Origin: Semisulcospira habei
Lineage: Eukaryota; Mollusca; Gastropoda; Semisulcospiridae
DNA: 64,000 bases
Direction of reading: 5' to 3'
Assembly: GCA_036245525.1 (NCBI GenBank)
Contig: BTPG01000004.1
Location: forward strand, 51,322,758-51,386,757
Made by a program: the position numbers and the translations under genes. The notes beneath the pieces were generated by a model. The model ran no database searches and had not been told where the DNA came from. It was given only the letters and a program-made list of their open reading frames with translations. Position 1 is the stretch's first letter. Each line of letters opens with the position of its first letter. Below, piece by piece: positions 45,001-57,000 of this stretch.

Positions 45001-48000
45001 TCGACAGCAAAGTCCATGGGTTGCACTGAACCTCTCAAGGAGCACGCTGTGTTCATGTGGAATGGAGGGGTCGCAATGAACTTGGTCACAGAGTGGAAAG
45101 GTCTATGACTTGCCGCCTGGTTTTGGAACCCTAAAGAGGCGGCTGTAGAAGGCGGGAGTCATGTGTGCGACTATCTCTGTGGCGGCCTTCGGGAGGAAGG
45201 TGAGGACCTCGCCCTGCAGAGCTTCTGCCTTGAGGTGGTCGACTGGCACGCGAGTCCAGAGAGGAGAGCACTGCAGCGGAGGGGGTTGGCGAAAGGAGAT
45301 CTGAAGGCCCTCTGAGATAGCGTTGAAAATCCACGTGTCTCCCGGCAGCAGCGTCCGCCACGCATCGCTGTGCAGTGCGAGCATCCCGCCGACTGGAGAC
45401 CCTCCAGGAATCAGCGGGTATTGAGCCTGCCCATGTCTGGGCCTCCAGGCCATCTGTGAAGGCCGTGGGGGCAGTTGAACGCCATCCGGTCCCGCGCCGA
45501 CCACCGTCTGGTTGCGTCTCCGTCTTGAACTGGGAGAGACACGACAGGGCCCGCCAAACACGTGTAAGTTCCAACTTGCACACTGCAAATAGAAAGGTGC
45601 AGAATGAAACTGACATACTACACATGGCCCCTAACGAACCGGGCCACGTGGAACGGAATCATGGGTGTGGAAAGAACTTACGGGTTCACCCGCGTGTCAA
45701 CAACCGGTCCCTATTTTTTCTGACCGGCGGGTGGCAATACGCAATGGTTCCGTTTTGTGGATCCAAACGTGACGTTTGCATTTGGATCTTTGAGCATCAC
45801 ACCTAGTAGCTGTTAAGTGGCGTGAATCCGCATGTGTCGTTCTTTTTTTTCTTTCTTATATATAGCCAAGCCGGCACCTCCCGAGAAAGCAAGTTGCTTT
45901 CGGGATGCCAGTAGCAACATACAACCAACCAAAGAACACGCCGCAGGAATGTCGTAGTCCCACGGGTATTCCCTGGGTCTGGGAGCCGGGGAGGCAGTAG
46001 CTCGTGGCAGTACCCGAGGCCTTACCGTGTCATATCCAGAGCGGGTGACCGGCAACGAAGAGGCTAGGGAAACAACCAAGTCCTCTGCCCTGCGGCGCTT
46101 TGTCAGCGCCCACCTCACCGAGTGTTCCCAGGCGTTTACCCATCCAGGTAGTAAACGAGCCCGATGCTGTATAACTTCGGTAGCCGGCTGAGAACCGGCG
46201 GATTCAACGAGGAATGGCTGATGGCTGTGAATGAAGGCCGAAACCGGTAGAACACGTTCACTAGGAGGCTAAGTGTAAGACTGGAGTGGCACCACTGCTC
46301 ATGTGGCCTTATAGAGGGAAGGGAGACTACTCAGGGTTCATGGTAACAACTTGCTAGATTTGCTTCCCTGGTTGTGTAGGTATACACTGCGGATTCTTAG
46401 GCTGAAATCGGTAAGCTAAGTGTACCTTCTTAATAGTAATGCCATTGGTAAGGGTTTTGAGGAAACAAATTTCCAAGTGTAGCAACTGAATTTTAATCAT
46501 AATAAAAGTGATCGCCCTCACATATTGGCTTGCTAAGATGACGATCTGAGGAGGAGAAAATAAATACAGCTACATCCTTTGTAGGGATTACGACAACTCT
46601 CATTGATCAAAACAGCTTGCCACGTTTCTTACACTAATCTATTGGCTAAAAAGTTGCTGGATGTGAACTTTATGTTTATCTTTATGATCAGTTGGTATAC
46701 TTTCAAATTTAACAGTGCGTTCCAATCGAGCACCAATGTCAAATAGATACAGTCCCATCACTCCCCAGCCCCCGAATCAGTTATTTTCTCTACCCAAGTG
46801 CCAGATAGCAAAACACTGTCAGACAGCTTAACCCATTTAGCCTCAAGTCCCTACAGCAGGAGATGGATTGACCATGATAATTCAAGGGTAGTGCCAGATT
46901 TAGCTTGGCGCCTTCAGGTGTGAAGCTAATCTGGCACTACCCTTGAATTATGGTAAATCCATCCCTTGCAACTGGTTCAACGTCTTTAGGCAACACCTCC
47001 AAAATTTGAGAAATGGGACCTTGGGGCTAAAAAGGTTAACCCCGTAGCAGACAGGAACAAAGTATTGCAAATTATGCTCAAATTGCAGCATTTGGCAGGT
47101 CAAAAGGCAAAACTTATGTGAGCAAAAGTGATGGAGAAATACCTTGAAAAACATTTTTTGGCACACCAAACTTGCAGACAAAATAATTCTGTAAACGCAA
47201 CTGGTGTGCTGGTCTGTGACTTTGGGTCTAACGGCAGGAGGAACAGCACACAGTATTTTCTCCTCACCTTGTGCGTACTGCCTATCATCGAGGTCTCCTC
47301 TGTCAAGTCTGTCTGAACGGCCGACCCTGTCGGAGGTATCCAGGCGCTCAGACCTGCCTGGTACAACCTCCACTGCGGGTTCATCGTCTTTTGCACCATG
47401 TCCGTAGTCTATCACCTGAGGTTTTGCTGCAGAGAAACACACAAACCCTTCCAGGTGAGCAAGAACGAATACCATACACACAGGCTTTCTTCATACAAAC
47501 ACTGTTACAATTCTGGAGTGTGTTAACTCATTTAGCCCCAACACCTGACCATGATAATTCAAGGGTAGTGCCAGATTAGCTTGGCGCCTGCAGGCGCCAA
47601 GCCAATCTGGCACTACCCTTGAATTATCATGGTCATTCCATCTCCTGCAACTGGTACATAATCATTATGTGACACCTCCAAAATTTAGGAGAGGCTAAAT
47701 GGGTTGAGTAAATTGAAGAACATGTTATGTTGAGTGTCTGGTCTTATTCATAAAGATTAATTCAGCTCTAAAGAGGGGCAAGTAAATCAAGCGACATTTT
47801 AAATCCTATCACTGCCAAAACATAGTGAACACCACCCAACTGCACGAGGTCTAGATCCTCCTGAGCTCCCACAATCAGGGAGCTCAAGAGGGCTTATGCC
47901 TCTTGCTAAAAACACTTTGCATCTACGTTCCTCATGACAGCTGGGGATCTTAGAACTGAAGCTACGATGATCTCAACAACACGACCTGTGCCCACTGGCA

Positions 48001-51000
48001 GCAAAGGGGTTAAGTATCTGGCCTGTAAGGGTGGGCGGTACTGATAAACTCCCAGAGACTTGCAGGTGCTCATGAACATTTGTCTCTTGCAAATGGGGAG
48101 TGTTCTGTGAAGAATTCCTACAAAGTGACCCGGCAGCCATGATAACTGATAACGTTAACCTAGATGTAAACATTTTTTTCAAGATCCAGACATCTGCTTG
48201 CACCAGGCATAGCTTCTCATGAGCCCCTGCAACTGCACGGGCTCATGAGAAATCTATCCTTCTTGCCAATGAAACAGGCAGTCACCCCCAGTGACAAGGC
48301 AGTCGCAGAGTTACCCTAGAGGAATACATACGTCCCAAGGATCTAGGTCCCTACTTGCAAGCAGGAGACATAGATTTTCATGAGCCCCTGCAACTGCAGG
48401 GGCTCATGAAAATCCATGGCTCCTGCTGAAGAAACAGGCTAGCTAAAGAACTTTAACAAAAGAAGCTACTCACGCAATGGAGGTTCCTCAGCAGCACCAC
48501 GAGCCGCTTGACCGTGCCCATAGTCAATGCTTTCCGCCGGGACAAACGCGCGCTCAGACTCACGAGCTCCAAGGTCTCTGTCCCGCGAATATGGGTCACG
48601 GGCAAAGGCGTCAGCACGCAGCCTGCGTTCTGCCAAAAGAGCTTCCGGGTCCAGGTACGGGTCTAAGCCTGGCCGAGCCAGGTACGGATCACGCACTCTG
48701 TCAAAATAAGGGTCAAAGGGATCCAGCGGATCAAGAGGAAGCCGTCTGTCCAAGTCCAAATCCTGCCAGGAAAAATGATCAAAAATACAGTCAACGTACT
48801 TTAACACAATTTCAGTTGTCACTTCTCTTACAACTCATTGCAAAAAATGTCTATGACCCTGTATAAAAAATATGTAAATACTCCGAGCAAGGGCTTATGA
48901 CATTCTATCGCAGGTGTTTTTCTAAACTCTAGGCATGGATGAGCAGGTCAGATGCAGGACATATGCGATTGTAGCGATCATTAGATTTATGAAGAAAAGC
49001 CATCCACTTGGCAGCAAACCAAGTACACAGTAGAGTGGGGCATTTTACTACGATGCTGACCTAAAGTATCCTTGTACTGGAAGGTTACAAAGTAAAGTAG
49101 GTAAGAGCACTGTCAGCGAGAGAAGTGTACACTGGCAGTCTCCCCTTTTCTTTTCATTTATCCTTGTACTGGCCTGATTTTGGCTCCTAGTGTGTGATGC
49201 CCCATGATCTTGGACCTTATGGCTTTCAGCCATAAGGTCCAATATCACAGAGCAGCACACTTCATACCCATGGCTATGTAACTGCTGACTGGACGCCAGC
49301 ACACCTGACAATGACTCACTGGTTTGAGATAGGGGTCCTCCTCGTACGGATCTCTCAGTCGACCCTCTCTAGGGGGCCAGTCTTCAGCGTCTGGTCCCAA
49401 TGGTTTGCGAAGAGGTCCCCCGAACTTTTCACCTCCCCAGGTGTCTTCCCCTTCCAGTGGGGGATCTGCCACTTCCCTGCTGGGCCGTCGCTGACCGCGA
49501 CCAAACCCTCGACCCCTGCCTGGCACACCACCCTGCAGTCACAGTAGGGATGGAAACTGGTCAGTGAAATCAGACTTGGTCATGCAGTGTCACAGGCAAA
49601 ATAGACAGAGAGATAGCAAAGACAAGCAATCACAACACTTTCCCAATACATGTATGTATGCTGGTCTGTGATTTTGGACCTTACTGCTCTAAGGAGCCAT
49701 TAGCCCATTTAGCCCCAACGCCCTACATCAGGAGATGGATGGACTATGATAATTCCAGGGTAGTGCCAGATTAGCTTGGCGCCTGAAGGCACTACCCTGG
49801 AATTATCATGGTCCATTCATCTCCAGAAACTGGTACATAATCGTCAAGTGTTACCTCCAAATGCTAGAAAGTGTGGCCTTGGGGCTGAATGGGTTAACTC
49901 ATTCTACCCAAGACACACCACAAGAAGATAAGGATCCACCATGATAGTTCAAAGGTGATGCCAGAATAGCTTGGCGCCTATGGGCGCCAAGCTATTCTAG
50001 CATCACCCTTGAACTATCAAGGTCGATCTGTGTCCTGCACTGCATTGCAGTCTTCAGAGGACAACGGCAACATTTAAGGATTTCGGTGTTGGGGTAGAAT
50101 GAGTTAAGGTAATAAAACCAAACACCCACAGACAAGTAACCTACAGCAGCAATGGAGTGCCTGTCACTACTCACCAAGTCGTCCTGGGCAGCAAACTCAT
50201 CCCTATCGCCATAGGGCGCTCCTCGACCCCGCCCGCGACCTCTGCCAAAAGGAGGTCTTCCACGACCGCGACCCCGCCCATAGGGTCCAGGGGGTGGTGC
50301 CCCATAACTGTAGTCATCCTCTGCTTGGTAGTCGTCAGTGGCTTCTTCTGGAACTTTCTGTTCATCTAGAACCTCCTGGTTGGGAGAGGGGGGAGAGGAA
50401 CATTGTTTAATACAGCAGCTGGATTTTTGATGTCGGTGTAGAAAATATGAATGTACATTATACAAGAGACCCTTTCCTTAAAGTCTCATCATCTTTTGAA
50501 GACAATGTGTCCCGTAACTAAGCCGGCCCAATCGTAGGCAAGTCAACTCACTTAGCCCTGACACACCACAGCAAAGAATGTGGTGACCATGATAGTTCAA
50601 GGGTGGTGCCAGCATAGTTTGGCGCCCACGACCCCGCCCACAGCCCCTGAACTATCATGGTCGATCTTTCTCTTGAATTGTAATAAGTCTTCACCAGGCA
50701 ACTCCAAAACTTGGGGATTTCGACCTTGGGGCACAAAGAATCATGAGACCCCTTTTTCCAGAGCCTTACTAGCAGTAGTACAAGCATGATGTATTTGTGT
50801 GCTGATCCTACACCTCATCGGTCCCAGCCGTCAAGACCCAAATTCACATTGCAAAGTTGCAGACTGAGGAAAATCAGCCTGGTAAAGACTAACCTTTCAA
50901 TTATCATGGTCCATCCATCTCCTGCTGTACGGTGTTGGGGCTAAATGGGTTCACCCTTTGACTGTCGGTAATGCATTTTTTCCCCCTGCAGGAATAACCT

Positions 51001-54000
51001 AGACAATACACACTACCCACAGCCAAAGGGTCAAGAGCGTTTCCTGTACATATTCAGTCAATGCTGGACCCCTCAGATAGCACAAGCCAAAGAGCACTGT
51101 CCTCGAATACATTGAGACCACAGAAGAAAATCAAATCTTAACTCTTTGGCTGTGGGCAGCCCTTATTTTGTTGAGGTGATTCTTGCAAAGTGCCATGGAC
51201 AGCCAAAAGGTTAACTTCAACTCTTTGCTAGGGTACTTAAAGGCCATATCTCGCATGTGAATGTACCTGTTAGCATATTAACCCTTTCAGCCCCATGGGT
51301 GCTCTTCCCAAATTTTGGAAGGGTTACTGAATGACTATGTACCGGTTGAAGGACATGGATTGATCATGATAATTCAAGGCGTCAAGCTCATTAGACACTA
51401 CCCTTGAATTACCATGATCAATCCATCTCCTGCTGCAGGGTCCAGGGTGGATTGCATGTAGCGATCTTAAATTGTGAGCCTTAAGTTCTCTGCCTTAGTT
51501 GCTTTCCGTGCTTAGTAAAGAAATTCTTAGTGTGCAAAGTTTAGCGTTGCATGGGGCGGCGTAGCACAAAACTTTTGCTATGGCTCAAAGTCAGACGTCT
51601 TAGGCACGATTATTTTTAGCCTCTAACATATGTGGTAACAAATGACCAATAAAAATTCATTTTTCTTTAAAAGGTATTTTTTCGAAAAATACTTACCGAT
51701 GACATGACTGAATGGAAGTGTCTACTACTTACTCATTCTAGCCTAAGAGCCAGTTGTGTTAAGACACAACCCGGGAGGCACTCGGGGAACCCCGAGGGGA
51801 CCAAGAGTTGTCTCCCTATACCCACCACCCGGAAGCCGGGTACCCATAATCCCTCAGTCAGGATACTTGGCGCACGAGCGGCAAGCGGGGCAGGTGGGAG
51901 GGTCGTTTGAGTCATGTCATCGGTAAGTATTTTTCGAAAAAATACCTTTTAAAGAAAAATGAATTTGTTTCTTCAAAAACATTACCGATGACATGACTGA
52001 ATGGAAGAATTGCGAACAGGAGGTGGGTGCCGCGCTCCAGCACACTTTAGGGCCCAAGGGCCGTCCTCCCGAACGCAAACTCCCGACGACCCTAGGTAGG
52101 TGAATACCTACGGCGCTGAGGCGCCAGGAGGGAGTTGTGCCCCCCGCAAAAAGGCCTCCACCAGAGCGAGGAGTCTCTCTGGCCTGGCAGAGCTCTGCAA
52201 TCGAGGCGGGCGAAGTCATCCTGCCCGCCAGCCTCCAGTAGCCACGAAGTGCAAGCCAGTACAGTCCCTGACGCATGTGACGTTCGTGGCCCTGCCAGTG
52301 CCTTGATAACGCACCTGTAGCCTCTAACCTCCCTGAGGGAGGGGTCCTGTAATTCAGAACGTATGACTGAGCTTAACCAGGAAGAACGTCCGGCATGTAG
52401 CGTCAGTGCTGCCGGAACCAGCAAAGAGGCGAGCGCGTCCGAAGCGAACGGCTATGTCGTAGGCACCCGTGAGGCTTGTACAGGGATTTGCTACGTGGTC
52501 TCCTGGTGGAATAGCGCCCCGTAAGCGGGCGCAAGGTGAACCTGTGGACCAAGGCGCGGCGGTCCAGGTAAGGTATGGTCCGAGAGGAGCTGTACGTAAT
52601 TGTTCCCTCGAACTGTAGGCAGACAGGGTGAGGCGTAGCTCCTGAAGCTCGTTAACCAATCCACCACGGCAACATCCCTCAGGCGCCGTATGGCTGCAAG
52701 GGCAAGACGTAGCATTCGATGACTCCTCCCGAGGGGAGTCGACAGGAGGCTCCGGACGAGCGCGTGTAAGTCTCTCCGACCCGGGCTCTGAGGAGAGGCG
52801 GGTTCCTGTCGGCAAGTGGACCCCCAGCAGGATCCCGGCGGCTTACTTGGAGACGAGTGGGTACCGAGATTGTACGTGGGACGTCGCCAAGCGCGACTCT
52901 CTGAACTGGGCTCTGTGAGGCGAGTTCTCTGCTTCTCAAAAGCTGTGTCCGGGCTCGCTCCGTCCGGGTAGCGGCCTCGGTCAAGGCCCCATCCTGTGCC
53001 CCAGTCCACTGAAAACATAGGATCATCCTGGTCTCATGCGCCGATCCTCCGAAGGTGTCCTGGTGTATTCCGTGTGTAGCCACTGGTCCCACCGGGGAAG
53101 ACTGGCCCAGATCTACCGTCGGTCCAGGTAGCGTCACGCACGGAGGGAGATGAAGTTCTTTCCCCAAGCACCAGGGTAGGGGGTATGCACTGGTCAGAGG
53201 ATCGCCAGCTGCCCTGATCCTGGAAGAACACCTCCGCTGTCGCGTAGCCGAAGAGGAGAAGCTCCTGTGACCTATCCTTCCCCCCACGAGCCGAAGAAGC
53301 AGGCCTAGTAGTCCGCGTCAGATCCAAGCTAAGCACGCTCTTGTCCGCGAAGTCCGAAGGTCGAAGGGTTGGACCTCGAGAAGAATCACGGAAGTAGGAA
53401 GCGTAGCTTCAGCAGCCGAGCTTAGAGACGACTAAGGTGAGTAGATTCGCCTCCGTGTAGTGGCTAGGCCTCCACCCCGAGCACAGCCAAGCGGTACCAC
53501 CTGTCCGAAGTACGGCACCCCCCGGGTGCCCAACGAGAGTTGTCGAGATGGTTAGACGTCAGGGAGAAGGGGCTGCGCTTTGGTTCCCCAGTGTCCACGA
53601 TGGATGAGAACCCCCGGTGAGTCAAGGGGCGATGCCGGGCAACTTCCGCAGCAGGGCGGCGGCGATGAGCTTGGATGTCCCGTCCAGCGCCGGCCGAGTG
53701 TCCATCCGCGCAGAAGAACAGGTCTGATGGAACCGCAGCACTGGAAGCCGAAGAAGAGGAAGAGGAGAAACGGCTGAGACGTCCGAGCAACCAGTCCGAG
53801 GGGTCGTCAGCCGTCAAACTCAGGGTGTCAAAGTCCCGCTGTCTGGAACCGGCGACCGAGGAGGGCTCCGAGGGAGGGAATCCCGCTGACGGCGAACCGC
53901 AGGTCGAAGACTCCCTCCGAAGGGGAGAGCGAAGACGGAGCGACGCGGCGAGGTTCTCCCGTTTGCCGAAGGCGGGTTCCGACGAGGAGAACGGCTGCGA

Positions 54001-57000
54001 CGAGGAGGAACGGAACGGAGAGGACGAGGGAAGGGGAAGTGGCCGGTCGATGGGAAGAGGAACGGGATGAACGGGAGTCCGAACGAGATGAGGAACGCGA
54101 AACCAGTCGAGGGAGTCCTGATCCGTCGAACGATGAGTGGAGAAGGTCCTCCTACGATCTTGCGAAGCAGAGCAATAACGGTGAGTAGAATCCCAGCGCC
54201 TACGATCCTCGCGAACAGGAGGATCCGGACGAGTGCGTGTAAGTCTCTGTGAACCAGGCTCTTGGGAGAGGCGGGTTGCTTGCCGGCAAGGGGATCCCTG
54301 CGGCCAGAGATGAGTGGGGAACGAACCAGGCTCTTGGGAGAGGCGGGTTTCTGTGCACTAATCCGTTGAATACTCAAGTGGCGTCTTCTGTGTCGGATCA
54401 AGTTGGTTTCGCGCGTCCGGTGCCGGGGGCACAGCGGAAGGCGTCTTGGGCAACTCCAAGCACCCGAGCGGGAAGGTCCTCTATGATCTTGCGAGGGAGA
54501 GCGATAACGTCGAGTAGAATCCCTGTGTCTACGCTCTTCACAACCAGGAGGTTCCGGACGAGTGCGTGAATGTCTCTGTGAACCAGGCTCTTGGGAGAGG
54601 CGGGTTTCTTGCCGGCCAGGGGACCCCCAGCGGGATCCCGGCGGCTTCTTCAGAGACGAGTGGGGAACGACGGTGGAGGAGGGACGCCACGAGCGTCCCA
54701 CCAAACCAGGCTCTTGGGAGAGGCGGGTTCTTTCCACCAGCTGTATCCGGGCGCGCTCTCTAACGGAGGCGGTCTTGACGGTCGAACTCCCACACTGCAC
54801 TAATCCCTCGATTACTCAGTGGCGTTTTCTGTGTCGGATCCAGCTGGTCTCGCACGTCCGGTGCCGGGGGCACAGCGGAAGGCGTCTCGGCAATCTTCAA
54901 GTACCCGAGAGGGTAGGAGTCTCCCTCCTCTAAAGTTCCAGAGATTAGACCATCGCAGCTCCGGCCAGGTAGCACAGACGTTACAAGAGTGGTCGGAAGC
55001 ACACCCAGCGCACAGGAGACAGACTGTACGGTTACCCGACGGCCACTGGAAGCCTCCGCATAGCTTGCATGTCCTCAGCAGTCCGATAGTGGTCCCTATT
55101 CTGGCGCCGCGCAGAGCGAGCGGGACGAGAGGTGGCCCGGAACTGTGTTGATAGTAGTCTCCGCTTCCTTGGAGACGAGCATTCTTACTAGAGTCCCTGG
55201 ACGTGCACGTGAATGTCTCTGAGCCGGGCTCCGAGGGAGGCGGGCTTTCTTGCCGGTAAGGGGGACCCCCAGCGGGATCCCGCGGGCTTCTTGGAGCCAA
55301 GTGGGGCAGAAAGTGGACATGGCTTCTTGGAAGTCTTAGTCCGGGCGCACTCCCTCCTGGAAGCGGCCTCATCGATCCAGGCCCACTTCGTGCACTAGTC
55401 CACTGAATCCGGTGTGGGGATTCCCACAGGGACGTCCTGGTCTCAAGCGACCGGTGCCAAGGATACGTTGGAAGGCGTATCCACATCCTGCGCATAGGAG
55501 ACCCGACCCAGTGGTTGTCCGACGGCCACCGGAACATCTGCCTTGCGTGAAGGACATCGGCATGCCCCTCTTCATCGGGGCGGAACGGGATCCTTCAAGC
55601 ACCAACAGCATAGGTCGCTCCCGCCTGCAGACGCTTCAATGCTGCCATCCGCGCTGCTGAGGCCAGGTGACGCAATCATCCCAATGTGGTAGGAGGCACC
55701 TCCCGTGTCGGAAGACAGGCCTAGTCCCAATGGGCGCTGCCTGGACATGAAGAACACACCTACCAGTAGCAGCCGGGCTGGGGCTTACAGCCGAGAAGCT
55801 GCTTGTCCTCTCAAGGTGGTAGTGTACTGCAACGTCCTAAGACGTCGGACGTGTGCGTAATTGTCTTTCCGAGCGGGCCTTGCCAGAGGCTGTTCCCGTG
55901 CGCTCCCCCTGGCAGCGGCCTCCACGATCCATGCTCACGCACTAGTCGCGACATCCGGTGTGGCTTCTCTCCCAGGGCAGTCTGTTGTCGTGCGGAAACC
56001 CGCAGTGTCTGGAAGGCGCCTAAACTGGTGCCGATCGCTTGCAAGCAAGCATGGTCGGCGGGGCATCCGGTGCAGTGGCGAAAGACCCCTGGGGGCTGAA
56101 CTAGCCACTGTCATCTGTGTGAATGGGTAGCGCATCCCTGCAACAGATAACACCCGAAGGCCTGCGGGCGAGTCCTGTGGGACTAAGCCACGAAAGGTAG
56201 CCTTCGTAACAACAAAACACACAAGCACCAAGCGGGGTAACAGACTGTCAAGCCTGCACGCCAGCAGTGCAGCAAGAAGGTAGACTCACTGCCCTCAAGC
56301 ACTAAGGTGAGCAACCAACATATGTAGCAAAAGTCAAACATGTCATGACAGAAGCGAGGTACCAAACTCAGACCTGTTTACCCCCTGGGTGTAGTCAGTG
56401 TACTTTCAACTGACTAATTGTGTACTTTGGACCTCACATGTGTAATTATTCCCAAGCCAGTGAGTTGTCAGTTTCTCCAAAAGTGTATTCTTGGGTAAAC
56501 AGGTCTGCAACTGCATGCCGACAACTAGCCGTGCAGTAAGCAAGCAGGCCCACTGCCGCCAAGCGCTAAGGCGAGGGAACAACATATGTACACAAAAGAC
56601 GAATACGTCATGACGGAAGCGAGGTACCAAACTGCACGTCTGCAATCTAGCAGTGCAGTAACGAGGTAGATTCACCGCCGTCAAGTGCTAAGGTGAGCAA
56701 CAACATATGTACCAACCCCTGTGACAAAAGGAGTCAGGCCCCCAAACATTATTACTAAGGGTGACCGTGTGTGGAAAAAAAAAACAACACCGGCCGCATG
56801 CTGTACAACTCAATACGCAATGACAATCAAGACAAGAAAAACATCTGGGGCAGAAAATCACCACTTTATGTGGACATGCCACGAGGGTCCCGCCCAGCCA
56901 AGGAGCGTAAACCCCCCAGCTGCCCGCCGGAACGTATATCCACTGTCTAAGGTACGTGAGTACTTGTCTACCGCGTATGCCTGCGTATGCGAGTGTGCGC

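Larger units (their letters stand above)
42462..46470 (-). mobile_element. DIRS-A: DIRS-type tyrosine-recombinase retrotransposon
   Basis: A 4.0-kb insertion in the intron between exons 6 and 7. It has inverted terminal repeats and an internal complementary region matching both outer ends joined, the hallmark of DIRS elements. Minus-strand pieces of gag/RT, RT, RNase H and tyrosine recombinase come in the DIRS order. Multiple frame breaks make it inactive. It has the same orientation as YLPM1. At about 4 kb it is shorter than typical DIRS elements (5-6 kb), and much of gag appears missing. Confidence 0.88.

Noticed and set aside
50600..50645. Exon-like CCACGACCCCGCCCACAG inside a MITE as a captured piece of exon 3
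   Set aside because: The match to the RG-coding sequence is short and low-complexity; chance is more likely than capture.
24137..51455. Hairpins as rho-independent terminators or riboswitches
   Set aside because: Eukaryotic intronic repeats with TTAA ends, high copy number and no T-tract logic; mobile elements explain them.
53675..54070. 131-codon plus-strand charged frame within DIRS-B
   Set aside because: Antisense of the Arg/Pro-rich gag-like region; orientation of all other DIRS-B parts is minus.
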